A DNA stretch of 64,000 nt from Calothrix brevissima NIES-22 (GTDB taxonomy: Bacteria; Cyanobacteriota; Cyanobacteriia; Cyanobacteriales; Nostocaceae). The stretch's first letter is position 1; each line of letters opens with the position of its first letter. Location of the stretch: the NCBI RefSeq assembly GCF_002367995.1, contig NZ_AP018207.1, positions 434,001-498,000 of the forward strand, given 5' to 3'. The notes under the pieces were generated by a model. It had not been told where the DNA came from. It ran no database searches and saw only the letters and a list, made by a program, of their open reading frames with translations. Of this stretch, positions 47,589-57,100 are shown in pieces. Made by a program: the position numbers and the translations under genes.

Positions 47589-48512
47589 TTATTTCGATGT
47601 AGAGGTTTTAACATCTACAGGTACAGCATAAAAACCCAAGTGATTGCTAACTGGACGTTCCCGCATCGGTATTCTGGTATGAATGGGAGCATTTAATACC
47701 TGAGGTTTTTTCATTTTGTCCATAACTAAAGTTACAGAACCGCCACCATCTAAATTAACTGCACTATCTGCACCTAAAGCGATCGCAGTTTGCGCCAACT
47801 CAGTCAAAGTTAAACCTTCACTATACAAAGGCTGTTTACCATCGACAGCAATTAACCAAAGTTTATTACCCTCCCGGTTGATTGCAGCTGCTAACCGGGG
47901 ATAAGGTTTATTCTCAGAAATTTGCGCAGTTACAGTCTTACCACCAGCAACGAACATTTCTTGACCGGCAATTCCCTGTATAGTACCTTGAGGACATTTA
48001 CCATTAGCGATAATTTGCGCCAGATTATTTTTACCAAAGCAAATCGCCGCCTTATCCGATTTTGGTTGAGAATAGCGCAGTCCATTAGAAATAGATTCCC
48101 CTAAAGGATGGGTAGGATCGCCGCTATGGGGATAATAATCCCAAGGATTTTTTTCATAAAACTGTTGAAAGTAACTACCATTTACCGCCAATTGCAGCTG
48201 AAATTCTTGGAGAAATTTGGAAGTAGTGCGGGCGAAGGTTTTTCTTCTCCCTTTATGGGGATTTCCTGGTGTGACGAAAGGTTTAATCCCCGGTGCTGTT
48301 AAATCAACAGTGACAATATGCATTGTCACAGGGCGCGGTTGGGAAATAGCCCGTCGTTGGTAAACAATACCCTGAAACAATACCTGCTGTTCATCAGTGC
48401 GGGATGGGCGTAACAGACACAAAAATCCGTACAAAAGTGCGGGTGATAATAATAAAGTGGCAACAGCCGCAATTAACAAGCGACGGATGTAAACTCGGTA
48501 GCGATTTTGCAT
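47589..48512 (-). CDS. Phosphodiester glycosidase family (NAGPA) protein
   Basis: 307 residues with a single N-terminal membrane segment (about 10-32), probably an uncleaved anchor. The exported domain (about 60-300) has LQLAVNGSYFQQFYEKNPWDYYPHSGDP and ALGADSAVNLDGGGSVTLVMD, the conserved NGSFF- and NLDGGGS-type motifs of this family, related to lysosomal alpha-N-acetylglucosamine-1-phosphodiester hydrolase. Bacterial members act on cell-envelope sugars; the exact substrate is unknown. It lies 121 bp upstream of the site-2 protease gene on the same strand. Confidence 0.85.
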   Translation of the reverse strand: MQNRYRVYIRRLLIAAVATLLLSPALLYGFLCLLRPSRTDEQQVLFQGIVYQRRAISQPRPVTMHIVTVDLTAPGIKPFVTPGNPHKGRRKTFARTTSKFLQEFQLQLAVNGSYFQQFYEKNPWDYYPHSGDPTHPLGESISNGLRYSQPKSDKAAICFGKNNLAQIIANGKCPQGTIQGIAGQEMFVAGGKTVTAQISENKPYPRLAAAINREGNKLWLIAVDGKQPLYSEGLTLTELAQTAIALGADSAVNLDGGGSVTLVMDKMKKPQVLNAPIHTRIPMRERPVSNHLGFYAVPVDVKTSTSK

Positions 48513-49049
48513 AAATTAATTGTTTACAGTCAACTTACTTATTTGCGCACCCTACTAAGTAATTATGACGAAAAAATTTTTACAATACTTGTCGCTAACT
48601 CAAATATATCGCCAGATGTAGGGGCATGGCACTGCCATGACCTGAGGGTATATTTCATCTCAGCGAGAATTGTTATATTAGCCTAGTAATTTATCAAGAA
48701 AGGCAGAGGGCAGGAGGCAGAAGGCAGAAGGGAATTCTGATTCCTGCCTTCTGCCTTCTTCAATGCAAGGCAGAATTCTGGACTCAACAAGGCGTTATCG
48801 GTTGAGTCCGATACAATCTTCAGGGCAAGGCAGTGCCATTGCCCCTACAGGCAAAAATATAAATTCCTACCACCGACAATAGCTAGATTTGTTAATGTAG
48901 AGAAAATAGTGCTAATAATCCTAGCGTAAACAGATAACTCCTACTAAGCAGTATAGGCTAGAAACCCTAACAAATGACCAATGACCGTTAGATTTAATTC
49001 CACCAACCTACTTAAATAATTATTAAAACAGATACTCAGAGTAAGAACT
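48513..49049. other. Gene-free spacer largely filled by a MITE-like element
   Basis: The element at 48618-48848 fills almost half the spacer. The last 200 bp are AT-rich, with no motif I can name, and form the divergent upstream region for the 2TM gene. Confidence 0.6.
48618..48848. mobile_element. 231-bp MITE-like element with shared ends
   Basis: The ends GTAGGGGCATGGCACTGCC and GGCAGTGCCATTGCCCCTAC are inverted repeats with one inserted base, and match the outer ends of the 234-bp element at 21581-21814. The inside differs: a palindrome based on GGCAGAAGGCAGAAGG facing CCTGCCTTCTGCCTTC. No coding capacity. Confidence 0.7.
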
Positions 49050-49553
49050 ATGACAGCATTTGAACCAAACAGTATCCGTTCTTATAGCCAAGAAGATGTA
49101 CAGCAAATTTTGCAATTAGCGATCGCTAGTCATGCGGAAAATATAAATAGAGAATTTTCTTACAATGAGTTGCTAGAAATCGCTGGGGAGTTAGAAATAT
49201 CACCAGATATTCTCAAATTAGCAGAACGGGATTGGCGATCGCAACAAAGCGAAGTTCAACGTCGGCAAGTCTTTAATCTCTACCGCCAAGACAGATTGAA
49301 AAAGCGGTTGGGAAATTACGCCATTGTCAACGTTTTCTTCATCTTAGTAGATTTACTGAGCGGTGGCGGTCTTTCTTGGTCGCGATATATTCTCTTATTT
49401 TGCGGCTTCCTCGTAGGCTTAGATATCTGGAATACCTTACTTATTAAAGGCGAAGAATACGAAAAAGCCTTCCAACGCTGGAACCGCAACCATCAAATTA
49501 AACAAACAATCAGTTCAGTAGTAAATAAATGCGTTAAAGCTTTGCAAGCTTAA
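49050..49553 (+). CDS. 2TM-domain protein
   Basis: 167 residues. A soluble helical N-terminus (about 1-85) with YSQEDVQQILQLAIASHAEN and ELLEIAGELEISPDILKLAERDW is followed by two close membrane helices (about 88-125: YAIVNVFFILVDLLSG and ILLFCGFLVGLDIWNTLL). This is the arrangement known as a 2TM domain, with a charged tail (FQRWNRNHQIKQ). Such proteins are common in cyanobacteria and have no known function. No operon partner is evident. The heptamer array TCATTTG follows directly at 49555-49579. Confidence 0.75.
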   Translation: MTAFEPNSIRSYSQEDVQQILQLAIASHAENINREFSYNELLEIAGELEISPDILKLAERDWRSQQSEVQRRQVFNLYRQDRLKKRLGNYAIVNVFFILVDLLSGGGLSWSRYILLFCGFLVGLDIWNTLLIKGEEYEKAFQRWNRNHQIKQTISSVVNKCVKALQA

Positions 49554-49554
49554 T

Positions 49555-49579
49555 AGTCATTTGTCATTTGTCATTTGTC
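49555..49579. repeat. Heptamer repeats (TCATTTG)
   Basis: Three TCATTTG units lie just past the 2TM gene. Confidence 0.85.
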
Positions 49580-49759
49580 CTCCTTCCCATGCCTCACGCC
49601 CATTTCGTAATAACCACACCTACCTCTATTCCTTACTCTTGCCAATTTGCCAAAATAGAGTTGTAGGCTAGAATAGCTACGCTTTTATTAGCATAGCTCA
49701 ATTGCATATACACAAGCGCAAGGGTAGGCTGGGTTGAAATAATTTCACAGGAAGGGAGT

Positions 49760-50083
49760 ATGGATAATAACAATTGGATGCAGCAGTTATTAATGCTTGG
49801 TATTGGTACAACATCTTTGGTAGCAGATAAGCTGCGGCAAGTGGGCGATGAACTGGTGAAAGATGGTAAGCTGAATCCTGAGCAAGCTAAAGCTGTGATG
49901 GATGATATTGCACAGCAGTTGCGATCGGAACAGGGAACTTGGGAAGCGCAAATGCAACGGCAAATGCGGAATATGATGCAAGATTTAGGGGTAGCGCGGC
50001 AATCAGAAGTAGATGAATTACGCGGTAGGATTGATCGCTTAGAACGGCAAGTACGAGATTTAGAAAATAAGCTTTGGCGTTAA
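49760..50083 (+). CDS. Phasin-like helical protein
   Basis: 107 residues. The N-terminus WMQQLLMLGIGTTSLVADKLRQVGDELVKDGKLNPEQAKAVMDDIAQQL matches cyanobacterial small proteins described as phasin family. The C-terminus DVDELRGRIDRLERQ-like coiled coil (residues about 82-105) suggests oligomerisation. True phasins coat polyhydroxyalkanoate granules; similarity is structural and the role here is unverified. GGAAGGGAG lies just upstream of the ATG. The FKBP gene follows after 76 bp on the same strand and may be co-transcribed. Confidence 0.75.
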   Translation: MDNNNWMQQLLMLGIGTTSLVADKLRQVGDELVKDGKLNPEQAKAVMDDIAQQLRSEQGTWEAQMQRQMRNMMQDLGVARQSEVDELRGRIDRLERQVRDLENKLWR

Positions 50084-50145
50084 GACATCCTTTGTGATTT
50101 ACTAATTGTGTCCTGTTAGTCAAACTGAGACACATTAGCCATTAT

Positions 50146-50152
50146 AGGGAGG
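50146..50152 (+). promoter_or_regulatory. Ribosome site that decides the TTG start of the FKBP gene
   Basis: AGGGAGG ends 7 nt before TTG 50160. No in-frame ATG or GTG precedes the signal sequence, so TTG is the start. Confidence 0.7.
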
Positions 50153-50159
50153 CTTAATT

Positions 50160-50681
50160 TTGAAAGCGATTTTACTCAGCGTTGGGTTAATGCTGGTATG
50201 TGTTGTGGTGTTAGTATTAGCGCAAATTGGTAGTAAACAGGACTCTGCTATTGCTGCTAATCTCACCGACACTGCACCAGCACCCACTACTATTACGGAA
50301 AACAATAATTTGATTGCGAGCAATACGATGTCTGAAGCCAATACCGTGACTACCGACTCTGGGCTACAATACGTTGAACTTGAAGAAGGAACCGGGGAGA
50401 CTCCCAAAACAGGACAAACGGTTATAGTTCACTATACCGGAACTTTAACAAATGGTAAAAAGTTTGATAGTTCAGTCGATCGTGGTCAACCTTTTAGCTT
50501 TCAACTCGGTCTTGGACGAGTCATCAAAGGTTGGGATGAAGGACTTAGCACCATGAAAGTTGGTGGTAGGCGTAAGTTAATTATCCCCCCAGATTTAGGT
50601 TATGGCGCTCGTGGTGCTGGTGGTGTAATTCCGCCTAACGCTACCCTAGTATTTGAAGTGGAATTGCTAGGTATTCAATAA
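50160..50681 (+). CDS. FKBP-type peptidyl-prolyl isomerase
   Basis: 173 residues from a TTG start. An N-terminal hydrophobic segment ([22 protein letters not shown]) directs export or anchors the protein. A linker of about 45 residues leads to a single FKBP domain (about 75-173) with [48 protein letters not shown] and [26 protein letters not shown], all the core active-site residues. Length and form match cyanobacterial FKBPs of the periplasm or thylakoid lumen. Two palindromes lie in the downstream spacer at 50737-50799. Confidence 0.9.
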   Translation: MKAILLSVGLMLVCVVVLVLAQIGSKQDSAIAANLTDTAPAPTTITENNNLIASNTMSEANTVTTDSGLQYVELEEGTGETPKTGQTVIVHYTGTLTNGKKFDSSVDRGQPFSFQLGLGRVIKGWDEGLSTMKVGGRRKLIIPPDLGYGARGAGGVIPPNATLVFEVELLGIQ

Positions 50682-50736
50682 TTACTCGGTTTTCACCTAT
50701 TCAGGGAAGCGCGATAAAATTATACACAGATATCCC

Positions 50737-50760
50737 AGGGGCACAAAATTTTGTGCCCCT
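50737..50760. terminator. 24-bp perfect palindrome past the FKBP stop, possible terminator
   Basis: AGGGGCACAAAATTTTGTGCCCCT is self-complementary over its full length, 55 bp past the FKBP stop. No clear T-run follows, so termination is plausible but not certain. Confidence 0.45.
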
Positions 50761-50774
50761 AACTGTTTAAGCTC

Positions 50775-50799
50775 ATCCTGCCCCTAAAAGGGGCAGGAT
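50775..50799. repeat. Hairpin with 10-bp perfect arms
   Basis: ATCCTGCCCC, loop TAAAA, GGGGCAGGAT. It lies just before an array of TCAGTAG heptamers (50806-50833) and a GCGGCGGG/CCCGCCGC inverted pair (about 50872-50926). It may terminate transcripts from one or both convergent genes. Confidence 0.5.
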
Positions 50800-50805
50800 T
50801 TCGCG

Positions 50806-50833
50806 TCAGTAGTCAGTAGTCAGTAGTCAGTTG
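50806..50833. repeat. Heptamer repeats (TCAGTAG)
   Basis: Four TCAGTAG units between the convergent FKBP and TPR-CHAT 3 genes. Confidence 0.85.
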
Positions 50834-50936
50834 TTTTCTTTACCACTGACCAATGACCACTGACCAATGACGCGGCGGGGTGGCTATCCCTCCTACACCT
50901 TGAAGGAGCAGGCTTCCCGCCGCCTTTGGTAATTAA

Positions 50937-53519
50937 TTACAGCCAATTACCAATAAGTATATATGCAGACCAAAAACGCGGTGCATTGTATTGGGGATCT
51001 TTTAATAATTTTAGCTGGGCTAGGCGCAAGGCTTCAGCTTTGCTAACGTTACCTTGTTGCAGTTCTTGATAAAAAAGTCCGACAAATTTAGCTGTTGCTG
51101 CATCATTAATATCCCACAGAGAAGCGATCGTACTTCTGGCCCCGGCGCGAACTGCAACCCCAGCTAAACCGAGTACGGCGCGATTATCGCCGACGGCTGT
51201 TTGGCAAGCACTTAAAAATAATAGTTCCATGCTGTTAGATTTGCCACCTTTGCGACTGCGCAAAATACTATCGAATTGGGTAACATTAATCGGGCCATCG
51301 GCAGCCAAAATAAAGGTATCTTCAGCACGGGAACTAAATTCACCGTGGGTAGCTATATGCACTATGTTAAAATTACTAGAGTTAATTTTGCTTTCTAAGG
51401 CTTTACTGGTAAATTGCTGTTCTAGAAGCTTGGTTGTCTCTACTCCGGTTTTAGCAATTAATTCAAACTCTTCTTCAATGGCAGGTAAGGGCGGATATTG
51501 AGAAAATCCTGGGGGAGAATTGATTAATCCGGCGGTAACTGCTCTGAGTTTCTGTTTTGCTAAGGGGTGAGGATCGAGGAGTTGCAAACCGAGATTGAGA
51601 GAAACAGCATATTTTTCTAGTAAATATTTTTTACCATCATGCAAAGCTGCCATTGGCACATTACGTAAAGTCCCATCTAGCAGAAATACTAGAGTTTTGA
51701 CGCCAGCAGTTTGTAATTCTGACTCAATCGGTTGAATTAGCCAACTGTAAAGCTGCTGTAACTGTTTTTTTGTCGCTTTGCTAGTATATTGTTGATTGAG
51801 ATTAAATCTTAGTTGATTCGCTATTGTTTCTACTTCTGCTTGCGGTATGTTGGTGGCATAATGTCGCAGGGGTTGCTTAGGAATTTTGACGATTACTTGG
51901 AGTGATTCTGGCAGAATTATCGGGTAAAAAATAGCGGCGGTGGGGTTATCTTCGTCTACTAATTTATCTAGTACTACTGTTTGACCTTGTAAACAAGCTT
52001 CGCGGAAAAAGTTATCTAATTCGGCTAATTGCAAGGCTTCAATGCGTTGGCGAGCTTTCTCTAGAATTTTTTCATCAGCTTTATCGGCTTGGGAGCGCAG
52101 TAATATTTCTACTGATTCCCGATATACTGGTTCGACACTGTCACGAAAGGATAATTGCACATCTTGGTTGACAGTTACTAAGTCACTGCGGAGACTATCT
52201 AGGGTTGCTAAACTCCCATCATAGGCAAGAATTGCATCTTGAATATTTCCTTGTGCTTTGAATATCCTACCCAATTGCCATTGCCAGCGATAAGCTATTT
52301 CTGGTGCGTTGTGAGTTTGAGTTAAAAATAAAGCCTGCTGGGTGAGTTTTTGCGCTTCATTCCACTGTTGTGTTTGTTCGTAGAAATGTCCTAAAGTACC
52401 GAGTGCATAAGCTTCTGCTCGTTTATCGCCTAAATCACGGGCTTGTTGAATGGCGCTAGCTATGAGTTGGGAATTCTTAAGCGTTAAATTTTCTCCCCCT
52501 AATTTCAGCAGATTTTGGACAAAGTTAATCCGCGCATAGATGGCTAAACTGCTGGGGGGAAGTTGGGCGATTTGCGATTGAATTTCTGGTAATAAAGTTT
52601 GCGCTTCCGCAGATTTACCCTCTTCAATCATTAATTTCAGTTGGTTCAGCCTTGCTTGGACTTTAGTTAGGGGTGAGGGAGCGATTTTAACTACCTGTTG
52701 ATAAAATACCAACGCTTCTGTGATTTTACCTTCAGCATGAGCATTATTCCCCAAGCTTAATAAACTGGCTGCTACATCATCAAAAGATTGCAACCGTTGG
52801 GCAATTTCCAGACTTTGCTGTAAAACCTTTTGCGCTGCTGATAAATTACCGACTAATTGCAGACTATCACCAAGCGATCGCAAACTGACAACTTTTTCTA
52901 AAGAATCTGGTTGCGATTGTAACTGCTGCTGTACTTGATTCAGTAATTTTATGGATTTTTGATAAAAACCTTGGATGCGTAAAACTTGAGCTTGATTGAT
53001 TTGCGATCGCACTATGCCACTATTATCTTTTATTTTGGTATATATCTCTGCTGCCTGTTGCCAACTCCTCAAGGCTGCATCTGTTTGTCTCAGACTTAAT
53101 TGCAGACTAGCTTGCACATCTAGCGATTGAGCGAAAACTCCTAAATTTGCCGTCTTCTCTGAATTCGCTGTTAATAACTTAAGACTGGCTGTAATTGCTT
53201 GTTGGGCTTGATTCCAATCTCCCAATTCTTGATAAGCTAGAGATAAATTACTCAAAGTTGCTGCTTGCCTGAGGATATCGCCCTGCTGTTGATATTCTTT
53301 AACTGCTTGCTGTAAAAATTTCACAGCTTCGGCAAATCTGCCAGCATCATATAATTTTTTCCCCTGTTCTAAATTAGAGATAGGGACAGAGATTGATGTT
53401 TGTGCATTTATGGGATTATTAGCCACAAATTTACCCATAGCTGGTGAAACATGGGTGCATATTATCGTAGTTGCTACTACCACCGCCAAAAAAGAGTATA
53501 GTTTATTTTTAAATTTCAT
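50937..53519 (-). CDS. TPR-CHAT caspase-like protein (3)
   Basis: 860 residues. A signal peptide (about 1-30: LYSFLAVVVATTIICTHVSPAMG) precedes TPRs over about 420 residues (AATLSNLSLAYQELGDWNQAQQAI) and a C-terminal CHAT domain with His725 (HIATHGEFS) and Cys772 (LSACQTAVGD), ending ARSTIASLWDINDAATAKFV and FWSAYILIGNW. Both catalytic residues are intact. The CHAT part is closer to TPR-CHAT 1 than to 2. The gene lies downstream of the large TpsA gene on the same strand, the two separated by a broken PIN gene and repeats, so it may once have formed a tpsA-CHAT unit. Confidence 0.88.
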   Translation of the reverse strand: MKFKNKLYSFLAVVVATTIICTHVSPAMGKFVANNPINAQTSISVPISNLEQGKKLYDAGRFAEAVKFLQQAVKEYQQQGDILRQAATLSNLSLAYQELGDWNQAQQAITASLKLLTANSEKTANLGVFAQSLDVQASLQLSLRQTDAALRSWQQAAEIYTKIKDNSGIVRSQINQAQVLRIQGFYQKSIKLLNQVQQQLQSQPDSLEKVVSLRSLGDSLQLVGNLSAAQKVLQQSLEIAQRLQSFDDVAASLLSLGNNAHAEGKITEALVFYQQVVKIAPSPLTKVQARLNQLKLMIEEGKSAEAQTLLPEIQSQIAQLPPSSLAIYARINFVQNLLKLGGENLTLKNSQLIASAIQQARDLGDKRAEAYALGTLGHFYEQTQQWNEAQKLTQQALFLTQTHNAPEIAYRWQWQLGRIFKAQGNIQDAILAYDGSLATLDSLRSDLVTVNQDVQLSFRDSVEPVYRESVEILLRSQADKADEKILEKARQRIEALQLAELDNFFREACLQGQTVVLDKLVDEDNPTAAIFYPIILPESLQVIVKIPKQPLRHYATNIPQAEVETIANQLRFNLNQQYTSKATKKQLQQLYSWLIQPIESELQTAGVKTLVFLLDGTLRNVPMAALHDGKKYLLEKYAVSLNLGLQLLDPHPLAKQKLRAVTAGLINSPPGFSQYPPLPAIEEEFELIAKTGVETTKLLEQQFTSKALESKINSSNFNIVHIATHGEFSSRAEDTFILAADGPINVTQFDSILRSRKGGKSNSMELLFLSACQTAVGDNRAVLGLAGVAVRAGARSTIASLWDINDAATAKFVGLFYQELQQGNVSKAEALRLAQLKLLKDPQYNAPRFWSAYILIGNWL

Positions 53520-53832
53520 TGCAGTATAAAAAACGCAAGTAAGTACTTATCGAGTAATTACTCTAGCTATTTTGTTCAAGTATATTCCTATTCGATTATA
53601 ATATTTAATGGCTATCAGCCAATACGGTTCAGTTAGCGTCAAAAAACTGATTGGCGTAGGTTGGGTTGAGGGACGAAACCCAACATTTTCGACGCTTTGT
53701 TGGGTTTCACTTCGTTCAACCCAACCTACATTTGTAGCGATCATTCTTCAAATTGGTATAACCTTGGCAACACATCAAATCTAGAGGGCATGGCAGTGCC
53801 AGTGCCCCTACAATCTTTCGCATTCTTTTTTT
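53520..53832. other. Gene-free spacer with two repeat remnants
   Basis: It holds the 74-bp MITE at 53656-53729 and a one-ended fragment of the GTAGGGG element (53787-53811). The region next to TPR-CHAT 3 is AT-rich; no promoter motif is identified. Confidence 0.6.
53656..53729. mobile_element. 74-bp MITE-like element, copy 2
   Basis: The ends GTAGGTTGGGTTGA and TCAACCCAACCTAC are perfect inverted repeats, with an internal ACCCAAC/GTTGGGT pair. Same family as 42215-42309. Confidence 0.75.
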
Positions 53833-54066
53833 TTGAATTGGTATTACTTATTAGATACGAATATATGTATTGCACTATTCAATGAAAACCCCCTAGTGGT
53901 TACTAAATTTAATCGCTTTTTCAGTCAGTGCTATCTTTCTATCATTGTAGTTTCGGAACTATATAAAGGTATTTATTGTTCTCAACAGGTAGCTAAAAAT
54001 CTGGAAATATTAGCACAGCTTACAGAACTCTTACCAGTAGAACCTCTTCATATTGAATTGGTATTA
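53833..54066 (+). pseudogene. PIN-domain (VapC-like) toxin gene, truncated
   Basis: From TTG 53833, NWYYLLDTNICIALFNENP has the PIN start with Asp and LLDTNIC. LSIIVVSELYKGIYCSQQ supplies the second acidic residue (Glu in SELYKG). After PVEPLHIELVL the family sequence is lost: the frame continues into heptamer repeats at 54067 and then antisense to the TpsA gene. The third and fourth catalytic acids (normally about residues 95-120) are absent, so an active endoribonuclease is unlikely. No antitoxin gene is visible upstream. Confidence 0.65.
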
Positions 54067-54127
54067 ACTGTCAACCGTCAACCGTCAACTGTCAACCGTC
54101 AACTGTCAACTGTCAACTGTCAACAGC
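54067..54127. repeat. Heptamer repeats that replace the end of the PIN gene
   Basis: Eight TCAACTG/TCAACCG units stand where the PIN domain would continue. It is the longest array of this type in the window. Confidence 0.85.
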
Positions 54128-54164
54128 CCTCACGATGGGTTGTGCAACTTAAAAACACAATAGC

Positions 54165-57100
54165 TTACCGAGAACTCGCGCAAGTAGCAGCTGTTAACGT
54201 CGGACTATGGGGTATAACTTGAGAAGCTTGTGCAACTAAATAGATATCGCCGTTTTCATCCTTCATCAATCCCTGCGCTTCCACAATCTCCTGTGGTGAA
54301 GGATTTTCACTGATGCTACTTTGACTATTACCCGGAGAATTTGGATGATTATCTACACTCACCCATTTTTTGACTATCGAATCTGTTTGCAGATATTCAT
54401 AGGGATTAAAAGGTAAACCACCTCTTCCTGTAATCGTAAATGAACTGGCACTTTGTTTACTCCCAGCTTGACAAGAGTTATCAATTTGTCTAGAAGCATC
54501 CACCAGATTGGTGCTGAGTTGTACTAAGCCTTTACTGGGGTCTACTTCTGGTGTATTGATAGTCACATTACCGCTAATACCCAATTCCGAACTAGCGGTG
54601 ATACCGCTTTGTGCTGTCTGCTGTGCTTGGAATCCGATACCGAAGATTCCTTGAGTAGATATGTTAATATTACCACCTTGACCGCTAAAAGCATTGGCTG
54701 TAATATCGCTGTTTTCTGCGGCAATGGCAATGATGAAGGGACTGTTAATGGTAATGTTACCACCGTTACCGCCTGCAAAATCTGTGCCTGCTGTGGCGGT
54801 AATATTGCTATTACGCCGCACAAATAAGAAATCTTGAATGTCTAGTGTAATTTCACCGCCATTATTACTAGTAGTAGCGGCATTAATAAAGGCTTGATTG
54901 TCTAAAGTTAGAGTACCAGCAGCCAGGGAAATATTGCCGCCTTTACCGCTACCATTACTATTGACGCCGATACCTGCACCGTTTTTAATGATAAAAATTT
55001 CTGGGTCAATGGTAATATTGCCGCTATCACCTGTTGCAGTTTTTTCTGTATTGGCAAATAGTCCGGTATTTGTGCCATCTAAGGTGATATTATCCCGGAC
55101 TTGGACATTGATATTTCCGGCTTTGGCTGTACCAGATGTGGTGGTGAGAAATTGTGCGCCGTTATTGGCTGTTAAAGTATGAGCATTAATGTTGATATTA
55201 CCGCCTTGACCATTCATTGTGGAAGCGGAAATTTTGACGCCATCATTAATATTTAAGTTTTGGGTGGTAATCAGAATATTACCTGCATCGCCTATACCTG
55301 TACTTTCAACTGCTAATTTTCCATTGCCTGCAATGTTAATATTTTCTGGTGCGGAGAGAATTAAGTCACCACCTTTACCGCTACCAGAAGTAGAAGCGGA
55401 AATAGTCGAATTTGGGAACAGGGTAATATCTAAATTGGGTTGATTTTGGTAAGGATTGAGTTTTAATGTACCTGCGGGGGCTTGTCCTTGGGTTTCGGCA
55501 AAAATCCCGACAATGCCTGCTAGGTCTAATTTGGAGGCGTTTAAGGTGATGCTGCCACCGCCTTTGGTGTTGGTAGCTGTTGCAGTGGCGGTGGCAGTGA
55601 TGCGGGCGGTGTCGGATACGATGAGGTTAGGAGTATTGACAATGATATCACCGGCTTTACCTGCACCAGTGGTTTCTACAGAGAGGATTGGCGCAAAATC
55701 TTGAACGCCTTTACCTATATTGACAGAATTTAGGGCGTTAACGCTAATTGTACCGCCATCTCCGCTACCAGAAGTTGTGGCGAAGATTTTACTACCATTA
55801 GTCAGGTTTAAAGTTGGGGTATTGAGTACAATATCCCCTGCTTTACCGATACCAGAAGTTGCGGCGGAAAGGGTGACACCATCTGTTAAATTCAGGTTTT
55901 GAGTGGTAATTTCAATATTACCTGCGTTGCCATTGCTAGAAGTTTCTACAGCTAATGTTCCTTGTCCGCTAATATTAATTGTTTCGGGGGCTTTGACAAT
56001 TAAATCGCCGCCATTACCACTACCAGATGTGGAAGCAGATATTTTTGAGCCGGGGAACAGAGTCAGGTTTAAATCGGGATGATTTTCGTAGGGTTGTAGT
56101 GTTAATCTTCCTGCGGGGGCTTGTCCTTGGGTTTCGGCAAATACACCGACTATCCCTGCTAAATTCATGTTAGAGGCGTTTAAGGTAATGCTTCCACCTT
56201 CTTGAGTATTTGTGGCGGTATTTGTGGCGGTGGCGGTAATGCGGGCGGTGTCGGATATGGTGAGGGTAGGTGTATTGACGATGATATTTCCCGCTTTACC
56301 TGCGCCGCTAGTTTCAACCGAGAGAATGGGGGCGAAGTCTTGCACACCAATACCGAGATTCACGAGATTCGGTGCATTGACAGTAATTTTACCGCCATCA
56401 CCGTTACCTGTAGTTGTGGCGAAAATTTTGCCGCCATTGGCTAATGTTAAAGTGGGGGTATTGAGGGTGATGTCTCCGGCTTTACCGTTTGCTGTGGTGT
56501 TAGCAGAGATTTCTGAGGTATCTGTGAGGGTTAAGTTGTTGGCATTAATTTGAATATTGCCAGCGTTTCCTATACTGCTGGTGTTGCTGACAATTTTACT
56601 ATTATTGAAGGTGACAGTACCAGGACTGGTGATAGTAACATTACCTGCGGGATTGTCACCTTTAGTGTCGCTTTCGATGCGACTATTTTTAAATGTGAGA
56701 TTACCTGTGCTGGTAATATTTACATTCCCTGATTGACCTACTCCACCAACATCTAGGGTAATTTCTTGAAATAATGAAAGCTTGATTGTCACCTGTTTAC
56801 TGGTGATGATGTTAGTATTTGTTAGCGATAAATCACCAAAACCGTTAACTTGAACATCTCCAGATTTGTCAGTAGAAGATAAAGTTAAGATATCTAAATC
56901 TGTAATGTTATTTTTAGCAACTAAAGTAACGTTACCACCCTTTCCAGAATTTCCGTTTGTAGAAACAGAAACGGAATTCAAGGTTGCATTAGATTCATCG
57001 CTATTAATTATGTCCGGAGATAATAGAAACTCCGGAATTGTAAAAACATAGATGTTTCTAGCGTTTCCATCTATATTCCCATCTATTGCACTGAAAGTAA

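Noticed and set aside
3691-54127. Heptamer arrays as CRISPR
   Set aside because: Units are 7 bases in direct contact with no spacers, and no cas gene is present; they are short tandem repeats typical of filamentous cyanobacteria.
54067-54222. C-terminal half of the PIN protein
   Set aside because: It is encoded by heptamers and then by antisense TpsA sequence, with no PIN catalytic residues.
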